Positions 25,574 through 37,404 are shown, counted from the first letter of the stretch. The stretch: DNA of 64,000 nucleotides from Chitiniphilus purpureus (GCF_025642115.1 NZ_CP106753.1:1945501-2009500), one strand, 5' to 3'. Made by a program: numbers and translations. The notes: generated by a model from the sequence alone, not told the origin.

Positions 25574-26449
25574 TCAGAGTGCGCCAGCCATCTGCATGGC
25601 TTGACGCACGGCGGCTTGCGCATCGCCGGACAGGCGGGTGAGCGGCAGGCGGATGCCCGCGCCGACACGGCCCATCTGTTCGAGCGCCCACTTGACGGGA
25701 ATCGGGTTGGCTTCGATGAACAACTGCCTGTGCAGTCCCTGCAGGGTGTCGTTCAGTTCCCGCGCGGCGGCGATGTGTCCGGACAGCGCGGCAGCGCACA
25801 TGGACTGCATGCGGCCAGGGGCCACATTGGCCGTCACCGAGATCACGCCATGGCCGCCCAGCAGCAGGAAGGGCAGCGCCGAGGCGTCGTCGCCACTGTA
25901 TAGCAGGAAATCCCGGGGGGCGCGGCGCACCAGGTCGGCGGCGCGCTCCATGTTGCCGGTGGCGTCCTTGATGCCGACGATGCCGGGCAGCTCGGCCAGC
26001 CGCAGCACCGTATCGTTCGAGAGATCGGCCACGGTGCGCCCGGGCACGTTGTACAGCAATGTGGGCAGGTCGACCGATTCGGCGATCGCCTTGAAGTGCT
26101 GGAACAGTCCGTTCTGCGTGGGCTTGTTGTAGTAGGGGACCACCGACAGGCCGTAGCGGGCGCCGACATCGGCGGCCCGGCGGCTCAGATGCACGGCCTC
26201 GCGCGTTGAATTGGCGCCGGTGCCGGCGATCACCGGCACCCGGCCTGCGGCCTGCTCCACCACCATGCGGATGATCTCGACGTGCTCGTCGACGTCCACG
26301 GTGGGCGATTCGCCGGTGGTGCCGACCGCCACGATGCCCTGGGTGCCTTCGGCGATATGCCAGTCCACCAGTTTGCGCAGGCTTGCAAAATCAAGGCTAC
26401 CGTCGTCGAACATGGGGGTGACGATTGCCACCAGGCTACCTGTCAGCAT
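25574..26449 (-). CDS. dapA: 4-hydroxy-tetrahydrodipicolinate synthase
   Basis: A 291-residue enzyme of the aldolase superfamily that condenses pyruvate and aspartate semialdehyde in lysine and diaminopimelate synthesis. It has [10 protein letters not shown], the tyrosine motif LLYNVPGRT and the Schiff-base lysine in [11 protein letters not shown]. Residues after that, [25 protein letters not shown], are typical. It starts with [13 protein letters not shown] at 26449 and is followed by bamC. Confidence 0.96.
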   Translation of the reverse strand: MLTGSLVAIVTPMFDDGSLDFASLRKLVDWHIAEGTQGIVAVGTTGESPTVDVDEHVEIIRMVVEQAAGRVPVIAGTGANSTREAVHLSRRAADVGARYGLSVVPYYNKPTQNGLFQHFKAIAESVDLPTLLYNVPGRTVADLSNDTVLRLAELPGIVGIKDATGNMERAADLVRRAPRDFLLYSGDDASALPFLLLGGHGVISVTANVAPGRMQSMCAAALSGHIAAARELNDTLQGLHRQLFIEANPIPVKWALEQMGRVGAGIRLPLTRLSGDAQAAVRQAMQMAGAL

Positions 26450-26542
26450 GGGCCGCTTACCTGTCGGAAAAAGGTTGATTCGAAAGCGGGCATTCTAACC
26501 GAAGCGTCCGGCACCGCGAAACAGCGGTGCCGGTGCAATTCG

Positions 26543-29500
26543 TCACGCTTTTTCCTGGCCGAACCCGGTCTTGCGCAGCAGCCAGTTGCCCAGATCGTCC
26601 AGCCAGGTGAAGACCACCGGCACCACCACCAGCGTGAGCAGTGTCGAAGTGATCACCCCGCCGATGATGGCGTGCGCCATCGGCGCGCGCTGCTCGGCCC
26701 CCTCGCCGATGGCGAAGGCCAGCGGCAGCATGCCCATGATCATGGCGGCGGTGGTCATCAGAATGGGGCGCAGACGTTCCCGGCCGGCCTCGGCGATGGC
26801 ATCGACACGCGCCATGCCCTGGCGTCGCAGGTGGTTGACGAAGTCCACCAGCAGGATCGCGTTCTTGGTCACCAGCCCCATCAGCATGATGACCCCGATC
26901 ACCGAGAAGATGTTGAGCGTGCTGCGCATCAGAAGGAGTGCCAGCAGCACGCCGACGAGCGACAGCGGCAGCGAGGTCATGATGGCCAGTGGTTGCAGGA
27001 AGTGCCCGAACTGGGACGCGAGGATCATGTAGATGAACACCACGCCCAGCAGCAGCGCCGCCATCGCGTAGCCGGCCGACTCGGCCATGTCCTTGGCATC
27101 GCCCGCAGTGACGAAGCGGTAGCCGCTTGGCAACTTGAACCGGGTCTGCAACTGGTCGATCTGCGCCTGCACCTCGCCCACGGTGCGACCCGCGACGTTG
27201 GCAGTGATGTTGACTTCACGGAAAAGATCGCGCCGGTTGATCTGGACCGGGGTCGTGCTTTCCTTGAGCGTGGCCAGTGCCGTCAGCGGCACCATCAGGG
27301 TATTGCCGTCGGTGTCGCGCTGGCTGCTGGCAAGATACAGCGTCTCGAAGCCGCCGCTGCTGCGGGCATCGCGCGTCAGGCGCACGTTGACGTCGTAGTT
27401 TTCGCCGTCGGGGGCCTGCCAGCTACTGATGGCATCGCCTGCCACCAGCGGGCGCAATGCCTTGCCGATCTGCTCGGGCGTGAAGCCGAGGCTGGCGGCG
27501 CGGGCGCGGTCGATTTCGACGTCGAGCGATGGCTTGGGGGCCTTCATCGACGAATCGATGTCCACCACGCCGGGAATGCGCGCCAGCGCGTTGCGGAAGG
27601 ATCCGGCGAGGCGGGACAGCTCCTGCAGGTCGCTGCCCTGCAGTGAGATCTGGATCGGCTTGCCATCCGGCCCACCCCCGCCCAGCGGCGAGAGCGACTC
27701 CAGCTCGATGCCGGCGACCCGTGCCAGTGCACCGCGGAACTGCATGATCAGTTCGTCCTGGCCGCGCTCGCGCTCTTTCTTGGGCACGAGGAAGATCATC
27801 ATCGATGCGCTTTGCTTGCCCTGCGACTGCCCGGTGTTGACCGTCACATAGGTTTCGCGCACCTCCGGAAAGCGCCGCAGCACCGTTTCCACCTGACGCG
27901 CCTTGGCCGCGGTGTAGTCCAGGTTGGAGCCGACCGGGGTCGAGAAGCTCAGCTGCAGGCGCGACATGTCCGCCTTGGGCACGAATTCGCTGCCGATGAA
28001 GCGCGCGAGCATGAACGCGGCCACCAGGCTGGCGATGGCCAGCGCGATGACCGCCAGCCGGTGCGACAGACTCCAGCGGATCAACCTGCTGTAGGTATCC
28101 GCCAGCCAGCCCATGCCATCCTCGAAGCGGTCGAGCAGCCTGCCCAGCGGCCGCTTGCCGCCGTGCACGTGCGGATCGGGCCAGATCGACGAGAGCATGG
28201 GGTCGAGCGTGAACGACACGAACATCGAGATCAGCACCGCGGCGCAGACAGTGATGCCGAACTGGTGGAAGAACTGGCCGATGATGCCCCCCATGAAGCC
28301 GACCGGCAGGAACACGGCGACGATGGTCGAGGTGGTGGCGAGCACCGCCAGGCCGATCTCGGCGGTGCCGTCGAGCGCGGCGCGGGTGTGGTTCTTGCCC
28401 ATCGCCGCGTGGCGCACGATGTTTTCGCGCACCACGATGGCATCGTCGATCAACAGACCGATGCACAGCGACAGCGCCATCATCGTCATCACGTTGACGG
28501 TGAAGCCGGACAGGTAGACCGCGTAGAAGGTGCCGATCAACGCCACCGGCAGCGTCAGCCCGGTGATGACGGTCGAGCGCCACGAGCCCAGGAACAGGAA
28601 CACGATGGCAACCGTGAGCAGCGCGCCTTCGACGAGGGTGGTCCGCACATCCTGGAGCGAGGCACGGATGCCCTCCGAGTTGTCGTACAGCACCGAAAGC
28701 CGCACACCACTGCCGCCCAGTTCGCGGTTGAGCTCATCCATCGTCTCGCGCACCCGGTCGGCCACTGCCACCGTGTTGGCCTTGTTCACCTTCATCAGGT
28801 TGAGCGTGAGCGCACGCTGCCCGTTGACCAGTGCCAGCGATTCCTCCTCGGCCTGCCCGTCCTCCACCGCTGCCACGTCGTTGAGGTAGATGGGGGCGCC
28901 ACTGCGCCAAGCGACGATGATGCGCTCGAAATCGGCCGGGTTCTTCAGTCGGCCACGGATCTGCACCACCTGCTCCTGCCGCGCGGTCTCCACCGTGCCG
29001 ACCGGAATCTCGGCGTTCTGCGCCCGCACCGCGTCCATCACCTCGTTGACACCCAGCTTGAGCGCGGCCAGGCGCTCGGGGTGCAGCCGGATGTTGACCT
29101 GACGCGTCACGCCGCCGACCAGTTCGGCCTGGCCGACGCCGGCGATGGTCTCGAAGCGCTTCTTGATCACCTGCTTGGCGAAGGTGGTCATCTCGCGCGC
29201 GGTGAGCTTGTCGCTGCGGATGGCGAGCGAAACGATGGGCTGGTCATCCGGGCTGAAACGCGTGATGACCGGGTCCTCCACCTCGTCGCGAAAGCCCGGC
29301 GTGACCGCGGCGATCTTTTCCCGCACGTTCTGCACCGCGATCTCGGGATCGATGGTGAGCTCGAACTCGGCCACCACCACCGACAGGCCCTGGTAGGTGT
29401 AGGAATAGAGATTCTTCAGGCCGTTGACGGTATTGATGCTCTCTTCGATCTTCTTGGTGACGTCACTCTCGACGATCTCCGGCGAGGCCCCCGGGTAGGC

Positions 29501-29647
29501 GGTGCTGACCACCGCCACCGGGAATTTGACGTCGGGGAATTCCTCCACCGGCAACCGGGTGAGCGAGAACAGGCCCAGCACCAGCAACGACAACATCATC
29601 ATCGTGGCGAAGACCGGATTCTGGATACTGATGCGTGTGAACCACAT
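26543..29647 (-). CDS. RND efflux transporter, HAE1 family
   Basis: A 1034-residue inner-membrane pump, the full length of the AcrB/MdtBC class. It starts [25 protein letters not shown] and has large periplasmic porter domains after helices 1 and 7. Helix 4 carries [13 protein letters not shown] with the Asp pair for proton relay. It exports drugs or lipophilic compounds with a periplasmic adaptor and an outer-membrane channel. The adaptor gene lies just upstream in the same operon (10-nt gap). No outer-membrane factor gene is nearby, so it probably uses a shared TolC-like channel. Confidence 0.93.
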   Translation of the reverse strand: MWFTRISIQNPVFATMMMLSLLVLGLFSLTRLPVEEFPDVKFPVAVVSTAYPGASPEIVESDVTKKIEESINTVNGLKNLYSYTYQGLSVVVAEFELTIDPEIAVQNVREKIAAVTPGFRDEVEDPVITRFSPDDQPIVSLAIRSDKLTAREMTTFAKQVIKKRFETIAGVGQAELVGGVTRQVNIRLHPERLAALKLGVNEVMDAVRAQNAEIPVGTVETARQEQVVQIRGRLKNPADFERIIVAWRSGAPIYLNDVAAVEDGQAEEESLALVNGQRALTLNLMKVNKANTVAVADRVRETMDELNRELGGSGVRLSVLYDNSEGIRASLQDVRTTLVEGALLTVAIVFLFLGSWRSTVITGLTLPVALIGTFYAVYLSGFTVNVMTMMALSLCIGLLIDDAIVVRENIVRHAAMGKNHTRAALDGTAEIGLAVLATTSTIVAVFLPVGFMGGIIGQFFHQFGITVCAAVLISMFVSFTLDPMLSSIWPDPHVHGGKRPLGRLLDRFEDGMGWLADTYSRLIRWSLSHRLAVIALAIASLVAAFMLARFIGSEFVPKADMSRLQLSFSTPVGSNLDYTAAKARQVETVLRRFPEVRETYVTVNTGQSQGKQSASMMIFLVPKKERERGQDELIMQFRGALARVAGIELESLSPLGGGGPDGKPIQISLQGSDLQELSRLAGSFRNALARIPGVVDIDSSMKAPKPSLDVEIDRARAASLGFTPEQIGKALRPLVAGDAISSWQAPDGENYDVNVRLTRDARSSGGFETLYLASSQRDTDGNTLMVPLTALATLKESTTPVQINRRDLFREVNITANVAGRTVGEVQAQIDQLQTRFKLPSGYRFVTAGDAKDMAESAGYAMAALLLGVVFIYMILASQFGHFLQPLAIMTSLPLSLVGVLLALLLMRSTLNIFSVIGVIMLMGLVTKNAILLVDFVNHLRRQGMARVDAIAEAGRERLRPILMTTAAMIMGMLPLAFAIGEGAEQRAPMAHAIIGGVITSTLLTLVVVPVVFTWLDDLGNWLLRKTGFGQEKA

Positions 29648-29657
29648 GGCCGGCTCC

Positions 29658-30761
29658 TTACCTGGCCGGCAGCTTGACCGCCGTCCCGGCGGTCAGCGGT
29701 GCCTGGCTTGCCAGCACGCGGGTGCCGGGCGCCACGCCGGCGGCGATCTCCACCCGGTTGGTCCGCAGATCGATCGCGCCGACCTTGACCGGGCGCCGCA
29801 CCAGCTTGTTCGATTCGACGGCGAGCACAAACGAATCCCCACCATCGCTGCGCAAGGCGGAGCGGGGCAGGCTTGGCACCTGGCGTTGCTGGGCGATGAC
29901 CAGCAGGCCCTGGGCGAACAGGCCGCTGCGCAGTACGCCGTCCGGGTTGGGGACGCGGATATAGAGCGCCACAGTGTTGTTGTCGCCGACCGTGGGGTTG
30001 ATGCGGCTGACGGTGCCGGTGAAGGGCTGTGGATAGCCCTCGACCTTGAACCGGGCCTGCTGGCCAAGCCGCACCTCGGCAATCCGTGCCGCGGGCACGG
30101 CGGCGACCAGTTCCAGCTCGGTGAGATCGACCAGCGTAAAGAGCTGGCTGTTGATGCCGACGTGCTGGCCGGGTTCCACTGCACGTTGCCCCACGGTGCC
30201 CGAAAACGGGGCCCGCACGATGGCCTTGTCCAGCGCCTGTTGCGCCACGCCCAGCTGCGCCGCGCTGGCGCGCTCGTCGGCCTCGGCGGTCTGCAGCTGG
30301 CTCTGGATGCTGTCGAACGCATTCTTGGAGATGAAATTCTGCTTGAGCAGATCGGCGTTGCGCTGCATCTGCCTGCGGTTGTATTCGCGCTGCTCGCGGC
30401 TTTTCTCCAGCTGTGCCCGAGCCACGGTCGCCTGCCGCTCCAGATCGGCGGTGTCGAAGCGGGCGAGCACGTCGCCTTTGCTTACCGCGTCGCCCGGTCG
30501 CGCGCCGACGCTGGCGATCCTGCCTTCCACCTGTGCGGTCAGCGTGGTCTGCTGCAGGGCGTTGAGCGTGCCGGTCAGCGCCAGTGTGCTGTCGATATCG
30601 GCCGGGCTGACCTGGGCAAGGTCCACGGACGCAAGCTCGACGGCGGCGGGGGTCGCGGTGGCCGCCGGTGCGGCGGCAGGTGGTCGTTTGGAGAGCGCCA
30701 GCGAGGCGGCGATGGCGACGGTGGCAATCACCGCCAGCAGGATCAAAGAGCGACGACGCAT
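29658..30761 (-). CDS. RND efflux periplasmic adaptor (membrane fusion protein)
   Basis: A 367-residue HlyD/AcrA-type adaptor. A single N-terminal membrane helix (RRRSLILLAVIATVAIAASLAL) anchors it. The lipoyl halves are VEGRIASVGARPGDAVSKGDVLARFD and VRAPFSGTVGQRAVEPGQHV, flanking a helical hairpin rich in Gln and Ala. The ATG at 30761 is preferred because it starts right before the membrane helix; an upstream in-frame ATG at 30803 cannot be excluded, and neither has a strong ribosome binding site. It is the first gene of the efflux operon. Confidence 0.9.
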   Translation of the reverse strand: MRRRSLILLAVIATVAIAASLALSKRPPAAAPAATATPAAVELASVDLAQVSPADIDSTLALTGTLNALQQTTLTAQVEGRIASVGARPGDAVSKGDVLARFDTADLERQATVARAQLEKSREQREYNRRQMQRNADLLKQNFISKNAFDSIQSQLQTAEADERASAAQLGVAQQALDKAIVRAPFSGTVGQRAVEPGQHVGINSQLFTLVDLTELELVAAVPAARIAEVRLGQQARFKVEGYPQPFTGTVSRINPTVGDNNTVALYIRVPNPDGVLRSGLFAQGLLVIAQQRQVPSLPRSALRSDGGDSFVLAVESNKLVRRPVKVGAIDLRTNRVEIAAGVAPGTRVLASQAPLTAGTAVKLPAR

Positions 30762-31142
30762 GATATGGAATGGACGGTCGAGGAAAGAAAGGGCAGGCGC
30801 CATTCTAACGAACGCGTGTGGTGCTGTTTGTGTGTGTATTGTGAACTGGGCAAGTCGGGCCAGCGCCAGCTGTATACCTTACGCCACACTCCGCCGGTAA
30901 TCCCGTCGCTGCCGTTTCCTGCTGTTGCAAACCGGGATTGCCCGGTGCAGGCACGCGTTTGCGCCAGCGCAAGTTTGCGCCGATTTGATCGTGCCATTCT
31001 GGGCGGACGGCGCAGAACCAGGGCGCGGGCGGCCTTGCAGCCTGCCCGGTAACCGGTATCTGCAGGAGGGTGCAATAAGGTGAAACCACCCTCGGGGCGG
31101 TGATTGAACCGTAATCGGCACCGGTGGAATAATCCGCCGAGG
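30762..31142. other. Intergenic region between efflux operon and nagE promoter
   Basis: About 380 nt between divergent transcription units. No convincing ORF with a ribosome binding site, no RNA gene and no repeat was seen. It must hold the efflux operon promoter, but no clear -35/-10 pair was found on the minus strand. Confidence 0.5.
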
Positions 31143-31171
31143 TTTACATGTCCCCTGCCACTGTTTACAAA
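31143..31171 (+). promoter_or_regulatory. Probable sigma70 promoter of the nagE transcript
   Basis: TTTACA (31143-31148) and TACAAA (31166-31171) are separated by 17 nt. An imperfect inverted repeat, CCCCTGCC (31153-31160) and GGCAAGGGG (31172-31180), surrounds the -10 and could be an operator. Transcription would start near 31178, leaving a ~180-nt leader before nagE. Confidence 0.5.
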
Positions 31172-31224
31172 GGCAAGGGGCTTGCATACCCGTTCACCAC
31201 TACAAAGTCAGACAGGAGGCAACG

Positions 31225-31320
31225 ATGGACTTGCTGGACGGCTGGAAAAGCTGGACAAACAGGGGGCGCGTGCAATTGCGCTTTGTCGGAGTAACTGAGC
31301 CCGGCGCCTGCGGGCGTTGA
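31225..31320 (+). CDS. Small leader ORF upstream of nagE (31 residues)
   Basis: An ATG at 31225 is preceded by a perfect AGGAGG (31214-31219) with a 5-nt spacer, the strongest ribosome binding site in this region. The 31-residue product begins MDLLDGWKSWTNRGRVQLRF and ends at a TGA 41 nt before the nagE GTG. It lies entirely within the predicted leader of the nagE transcript. It could be a small protein acting on the permease, or an upstream ORF whose translation affects nagE expression. No family is recognised. Confidence 0.45.
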   Translation: MDLLDGWKSWTNRGRVQLRFVGVTEPGACGR

Positions 31321-31361
31321 GACTCCTGGTCTATGGCGTCAACGCACAAGTGAGGTGAGAA

Positions 31362-33371
31362 GTGAACATTCTCGGATATCTGCAAAAAATCGGTCGCGCA
31401 CTGATGGTGCCGGTGGCCACGCTGCCGGCGGCGGCCATTCTGATGGGGATCGGCTACTGGCTCGATCCGGTGGGCTGGGGGGGGCAGAACGCGGTGGCCG
31501 CGTTCCTGATCAAGTCCGGCGCCGCGATCATCGACAACATGTCGGTACTGTTCGCGGTCGGTGTGGCCTATGGCATGTCCAAGGACAAGGACGGCGCGGC
31601 CGCGCTGGCGGGTCTCGTGGGCTACTACGTGCTGACGGTGCTGTGCTCGCCAAGCGCTGTGTCGATGATCCAGGGGATTCCGCCCGAGCAGGTGCCCGCC
31701 GCCTTCAACAAGATCAACAACCAGTTCGTGGGGATCTTGACCGGGGTGATCGCGGCTGAGCTCTACAACCGTTTCAGCCATGTCGAGCTGCACAAGGCGC
31801 TGGCCTTCTTCAGCGGTCGCCGTCTGGTGCCCATCGTCACCTCCTTCGTGATGATCCTGGTCGCGTTCGCGATGATGTTCGCCTGGCCGGTGATCTACGG
31901 CGGGCTGGTCAACTTCGGCGAAAGCATCAAGGACATGGGCGCAACCGGCGCCGGCATCTATGCCTTCTTCAACCGTCTCCTGATCCCGATCGGCCTGCAC
32001 CACGCGCTCAACTCGGTGTTCTGGTTCGACGTGGCCGGCATCAACGACATCCCCAACTTCCTCGGTGGTGCCAAGTCGCTGGCCGAAGGCAAGGCGGTGC
32101 TGGGTGTGACGGGCATGTACCAGGCCGGCTTCTTCCCGATCATGATGTTCGGCCTGCCGGGCGCTGCACTGGCGATCTACCATGCCGCCAAACCCGAGCA
32201 TAAGACCCGCGTCGCCTCGATCATGCTGGCTGCCGCGTTCGCATCGTTCTTCACCGGCGTGACCGAGCCGCTGGAATTCTCGTTCATGTTCGTGGCGCCG
32301 TTGCTCTATGTGTTGCATGCCTTGCTGACCGGCATCTCGGTGTTCATCGCGGCATCGATGCAATGGATGGCCGGCTTCGGCTTCAGTGCCGGGCTGGTCG
32401 ACATGGTGCTGTCCTCGCGCAATCCGCTGGCCAAGGACTGGTTCATGCTGATCGTGCAGGGCATCGTGTTCTTCGGGCTCTATTACTTCGTATTCCGCAC
32501 CGCGATCCGTGCCTTCAACCTGAAGACGCCGGGCCGCGAGGACGATGAGGAGCTGGGCGCGCCGGGCAATGTGGCCGCCGAGACATCCGACGTCGATGCC
32601 CTGGCCCGTGGTTATGTGAACGCAGTCGGTGGCGCGGCCAACGTGGAGAACATCGATTCATGCATCACGCGGCTGCGCCTCACCGTGGGCGACGCGGCCC
32701 GGGTGAGCGAAGCGCAGGCCAAGCAGCTGGGCGCATCGGGCATCATCAAGCTCAACAGCAAGAACGTGCAGATCATCGTCGGTCCGCGTGCCGAACTGAT
32801 CGCCGCGGCCATGCGCCGTGCGCTCGGCGGCGCTGCCGCCACGCAGGCCCGGCCGGTCGAGGCCGCGCGGCCGTCGCCCGCGGCGGCAGCGGCGGCAGCG
32901 GCACCTGGCGATCTGGTGCTCGTGGCGCCGGTGACCGGTGAAGTGGTTCCGCTGGAGCAGGTGCCCGACGCCGCATTTGCCAGCAAGGCGGTCGGCGACG
33001 GCGTGGCCATCCGTCCCACCGGCAAGCTGGTGGTCGCGCCGGTGGCCGGCACCATAGCCAAGATCTTCAACAGCAACCACGCCTTTGCGCTGGTGGCCGA
33101 CAACGGTGCCGAGATCATTGTGCATATCGGCATCGAGACGGTGAAGCTGGGCGGCCAGGGCTTCAAGCGGCTGGCGGAGCAGGGCGCGCGCGTCAACGCG
33201 GGCGATCCGGTGCTGGAACTGGATCTGGACTACCTTGCCTCGCACGCCCAGTCACTGGTCAGCCCCGTGGTGGTCAGCAACGTGGACCAATACGCCGGGG
33301 TGGCCAATCCGGCGAGCGGGCAGGTCCAGGCGGGCCAGTCGGCGTTGTTCCTGCTCAAGGGCAAGAAGTAG
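31362..33371 (+). CDS. nagE: PTS N-acetylglucosamine-specific EIICBA
   Basis: A 669-residue sugar permease and phosphotransferase that takes up and phosphorylates N-acetylglucosamine. It is closely similar over its length to E. coli NagE: MNILGYLQKIGRALMVPVATLPAAAIL, FNRLLIPIGLHHALNSVFWF, SGFFPIMMFGLPGAALA-like and TGVTEPLEFSFMFVAPLLYVLHALLTGIS in the IIC membrane domain (1-~385). The IIB phospho-Cys is in IDSCITRLRLT (~433) and the IIA phospho-His in IIVHIGIETV (~588), after an Ala/Pro-rich linker. It starts with GTG behind GAGGTGAGAA. It fits a chitin or aminosugar lifestyle. Confidence 0.93.
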   Translation: MNILGYLQKIGRALMVPVATLPAAAILMGIGYWLDPVGWGGQNAVAAFLIKSGAAIIDNMSVLFAVGVAYGMSKDKDGAAALAGLVGYYVLTVLCSPSAVSMIQGIPPEQVPAAFNKINNQFVGILTGVIAAELYNRFSHVELHKALAFFSGRRLVPIVTSFVMILVAFAMMFAWPVIYGGLVNFGESIKDMGATGAGIYAFFNRLLIPIGLHHALNSVFWFDVAGINDIPNFLGGAKSLAEGKAVLGVTGMYQAGFFPIMMFGLPGAALAIYHAAKPEHKTRVASIMLAAAFASFFTGVTEPLEFSFMFVAPLLYVLHALLTGISVFIAASMQWMAGFGFSAGLVDMVLSSRNPLAKDWFMLIVQGIVFFGLYYFVFRTAIRAFNLKTPGREDDEELGAPGNVAAETSDVDALARGYVNAVGGAANVENIDSCITRLRLTVGDAARVSEAQAKQLGASGIIKLNSKNVQIIVGPRAELIAAAMRRALGGAAATQARPVEAARPSPAAAAAAAAPGDLVLVAPVTGEVVPLEQVPDAAFASKAVGDGVAIRPTGKLVVAPVAGTIAKIFNSNHAFALVADNGAEIIVHIGIETVKLGGQGFKRLAEQGARVNAGDPVLELDLDYLASHAQSLVSPVVVSNVDQYAGVANPASGQVQAGQSALFLLKGKK

Positions 33372-33399
33372 GACCCGGCTTGCCGATCGGCAAACCTGG

Positions 33400-33427
33400 A
33401 ACCCCCATCTTCGGATGGGGGTTTTTC
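33400..33427 (+). terminator. Rho-independent terminator of nagE
   Basis: Stem ACCCCCATC/GATGGGGGT closed by a TTCG tetraloop and followed by TTTTT. It starts ~30 nt after the nagE stop. Confidence 0.93.
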
Positions 33428-33617
33428 ATTGGCTACACCGAGCATCAACCACTGCCCGTGGCGGCGATGGCCCGCGGCTTGGCGCGGTTGCGGTCCGCAC
33501 ACTGCATCCGACCGGTGCACGGCAGTGTGAAGGCGCGTCGGGTGGGGCCCAGCGGCGACGCTGCAATGCAAAACGGGAAGCCTGCGCTTCCCGTTCTGCA
33601 TGGGTGGCAATACCTGA

Positions 33618-34682
33618 TCAGAAGTCGGTACGGACGCCCAGCGAAACGATGTTGTAGTCGTAGCCGGCGCCGGTCAGCAACCCCGGAGCTTCGGTCAGGA
33701 ACTTGGCCTGCTCGTCGTTATCCACCTGCGTGTAGGTCAGGTAGATGCGCGATTGCTTGCTCAGGCTATATGCACCGCCCAGCGTGAATTGCTGGCCACC
33801 GCTTTCGCTTCGGTCGCTGACATCGTCGGCAAACAGATAGGCTGCCTGGAATGTCAGTTTGCCGCTCTTGTACAGTGCGCCCACGCCGTAGGTGTCCTGG
33901 TCCCAGTCACGGCTGCCGTTGTCCCAGGTCACGCGTTCCCACAGGGCGGACAGCGTGAAATCGGCAAGCTTGACGCTGCCGCCCAGCAGCAGACCTTCGA
34001 TCTTGGTGCCGGCAGCGCGGTTGGCGCCCTTGCCGATGTCAGTCTTGGTGGTGTCGATCTTGCGGTCATTGGCGAGCGCATAGCTGGCACCGACGCTGAA
34101 GACATCAGTCGAGTACGAACCGGCCACGGTGGCGGTATCGGCATTCAGGTCGGCGTCCTTGCCCGAATCGAAGTCATAGCTGCCGCGTACGCGAAAGCCG
34201 CTCCAGTTGGGGCTGTCGTACAGCACGATCTGATCCTGGCGCTCGCCCAGGCGGCGGGCCAGCTGGTTCTTGCCGAAGTAGCTGGAGTCTTCGTTGAGCG
34301 TGCTGTCGATCGCCTGCAGGTAGTCGGCCGAGCTGAGCTTGTAGGCGTTGTCGATCTTGCCGAAACGCAACGTACCCCAGTCACCCTTGTAGCCGATGAA
34401 GGTGTTGCGCGAACCCCAGTTGGTGTTGCTCGAACCTTCGCCGACATTGAACCGGTTTTCCACCTGCCAGAGCAGCGAGGAGCCGTTGTCGAGCTTGTCT
34501 TCACCCTTCAAGGTGATCCGGGAGGCCTGGTCGGCGATCCGGAACTTGCTGTCGTTCTGGCTGGTGCCACCGTAGTCAAGATAGTCGAGTGCGCTACGCA
34601 CGCTACCGGAGATGGTGACTTCGGCGAAGGCGAGCGGGGCCGTGAACGCAGCAGCAAGCGCGGTCGCGATCAGTTTTTTCAT
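33618..34682 (-). CDS. Gram-negative trimeric porin
   Basis: A 354-residue outer-membrane beta-barrel of the Neisseria/Bordetella porin family. A signal peptide (MKKLIATALAAAFTAPLAFA) is followed by EVTISGSVRSALDYLD. Alternating hydrophobic strands run throughout, and the last residues IVSLGVRTDF end in Phe, the BAM recognition signal. Loop 3-like GTLRFGKIDNAYK is present. It faces nagE tail to tail. A LacI-type operator-like palindrome upstream (34836-34853) suggests sugar control. Confidence 0.92.
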   Translation of the reverse strand: MKKLIATALAAAFTAPLAFAEVTISGSVRSALDYLDYGGTSQNDSKFRIADQASRITLKGEDKLDNGSSLLWQVENRFNVGEGSSNTNWGSRNTFIGYKGDWGTLRFGKIDNAYKLSSADYLQAIDSTLNEDSSYFGKNQLARRLGERQDQIVLYDSPNWSGFRVRGSYDFDSGKDADLNADTATVAGSYSTDVFSVGASYALANDRKIDTTKTDIGKGANRAAGTKIEGLLLGGSVKLADFTLSALWERVTWDNGSRDWDQDTYGVGALYKSGKLTFQAAYLFADDVSDRSESGGQQFTLGGAYSLSKQSRIYLTYTQVDNDEQAKFLTEAPGLLTGAGYDYNIVSLGVRTDF

Positions 34683-34835
34683 TCATGTTCTCCTGTTGCG
34701 AGTAGAAGACCGGCGCGTGGTTGACACGGCGACGGTAGATGTCGCAGCAGCCGGCGGATTGCCGACAGTGCGTTTATCGGATGCTATCTGCGTAGTGTCG
34801 ATATTGCAAAAAAAGAATAAAGACACACGCCCTTA

Positions 34836-34853
34836 TTCGAAAGCGTTTGGAAA
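34836..34853. promoter_or_regulatory. LacI-family operator-like palindrome upstream of porin gene
   Basis: TTCGAAAGCGTTTGGAAA contains AAGCGTTT, matching the AANCGNTT core with central CpG bound by LacI/Cra/CcpA-type regulators. It is ~155 nt upstream of the porin start in an AT-rich stretch that probably holds the promoter. No regulator gene is adjacent. Confidence 0.35.
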
Positions 34854-34966
34854 GTGAAAATGTGCTAGCGAATCCGGGCACCAACCAGCATAGGAAGTAC
34901 CGGTGACGGTTTTATGACATCTTGGGGCTGCCGGAGGGGCCCCCAAGGCACCGCGGGGGGCGCTGC

Positions 34967-35763
34967 TCAGTCAAAGAACAAGGATTGAAGCGCCTTCCCG
35001 GGCGATGGCTGGCGCATGAAGGCCTCGCCAACCAGGAAAGTATGGACCTGCTTTTGTTGCATCTGCACAACATCCTGCGGTTGCAGGATGCCGCTTTCGG
35101 TGACGACGATGCGGGATGGGTCGATCCGGGGCAGCAGTTCGAACGTGGTATTCAGGTCCACCTCGAACGTGCGCAGGTTGCGGTTGTTGATTCCCAGCAA
35201 CGGTGTCGAAAGGTGCAGCGCCTTGTCCAGCTCGGCAGCGTTGTGCACCTCCACCAGCACCGCCATGCCCAGTGCGTGGGCGATGTCCTCGAAGTCGCGC
35301 ATCTGCCCGGTCGACAGTTCGGCCGCAATCAGCAGGACGCAATCGGCCCCCCACGCCCGTGCTTCGAACACCTGGTACTCGTCGACCATAAAGTCCTTGC
35401 GCAGCGCCGGCAAGGCGCAGGCGGCGCGCGCGGACTTGAGAAAATCCGGATGGCCCTGGAAATAGGGGGCGTCGGTCAACACCGACAGGCAGGCCGCACC
35501 ATGCGCGGCATAGTCGGCGGCATGCCCGGCCGGATTGAAGTCGGGGCGGATCACGCCTTTGGATGGGCTGGCCTTCTTGATCTCGGCAATCACCGCGGCC
35601 TGTTGTGCCGCATGCCGGGCACGGATGGCGCCGACGAAATCGCGCAGGTCGGCGCCGTTGGCTTCGGCCTCTTCGCGGATTGCGGCAAGCGGAACCGCCC
35701 GCTTAGCGGCGGCAACTTCTTCGTGCTTGGTGGCCCAGATTTTCTTGAGGATGTCGGACATGG

Positions 35764-35767
<4 letters not shown>
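34967..35767 (-). CDS. trpC: Indole-3-glycerol phosphate synthase
   Basis: A 266-residue TIM-barrel enzyme of tryptophan synthesis. It has [15 protein letters not shown] (phosphate and catalytic Lys), [53 protein letters not shown] and VTESGI. Its start overlaps the trpD stop by 4 nt. It is the last gene of the trpEGDC operon; the 284-nt gap beyond it holds an imperfect GC hairpin (34920-34950) and the porin promoter region. Confidence 0.96.
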
Positions 35768-36792
<1,025 letters not shown>

Positions 36793-36834
36793 GGTGCGTC
36801 TCCTAGGCTGGGCGTCGGCTCGGCCGTGCCCGGG

Positions 36835-37404
36835 TCAGGCATGTTCCTTGAGGAAATTGTCCAGCATCGCGTGGCCGTGCTCGGTCAGGATGGATTCGGG
36901 GTGGAACTGCACGCCCTCGATCGCCAGTGTCTTGTGGCGCACGCCCATGATCTCGCCGTCATCGGTCCAGGCGGTGACGCTGAGGCAATCGGGCAGCGTG
37001 GCGCGCTCGATGGCAAGCGAATGGTAACGGGTGATCGTGAACGGCGAGGGCAGGTTGCGGAATACGCCTTCGCCGGTATGCGCGATCGGCGAGACCTTGC
37101 CATGCATCAGCGTCTTGGCGTGCACAATGCGTCCGCCGAAAGCCTGGCCGATGGATTGGTGGCCGAGGCAGACACCGAGGATGGGCAGCCTGCCGGCGAA
37201 ATGGCGGATGGCGGGTACCGAGATGCCGGCCTCGTTCGGCGAGCACGGGCCGGGCGACACCACCAGGTATTTGGGCGCGAGTGACTCGATCTCATCCAGC
37301 GTGATCTCGTCGTTGCGGTAGACGCGCACGTCCTGGCCCAGCTCGCCGAAGTACTGCACCAGGTTGTAGGTAAAGGAGTCGAAGTTGTCGATCATCAGCA
37401 GCAT
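36835..37404 (-). CDS. trpG: Anthranilate synthase glutamine amidotransferase subunit
   Basis: A 189-residue class I glutamine amidotransferase that feeds ammonia to TrpE and probably also to aminodeoxychorismate synthase. It has [31 protein letters not shown], the nucleophile in [17 protein letters not shown] and the His-Glu pair in [14 protein letters not shown]. The ATG at 37404 follows AAGAGGAC; the ATG three codons later is possible. It lies 23 nt after trpE. Confidence 0.95.
   Translation of the reverse strand: MLLMIDNFDSFTYNLVQYFGELGQDVRVYRNDEITLDEIESLAPKYLVVSPGPCSPNEAGISVPAIRHFAGRLPILGVCLGHQSIGQAFGGRIVHAKTLMHGKVSPIAHTGEGVFRNLPSPFTITRYHSLAIERATLPDCLSVTAWTDDGEIMGVRHKTLAIEGVQFHPESILTEHGHAMLDNFLKEHA

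Noticed and set aside
31321..31361. NagQ/NagR-type operator at TGGTCTATGG before nagE
   Set aside because: Only one half-site fits; the second half does not form a palindrome.
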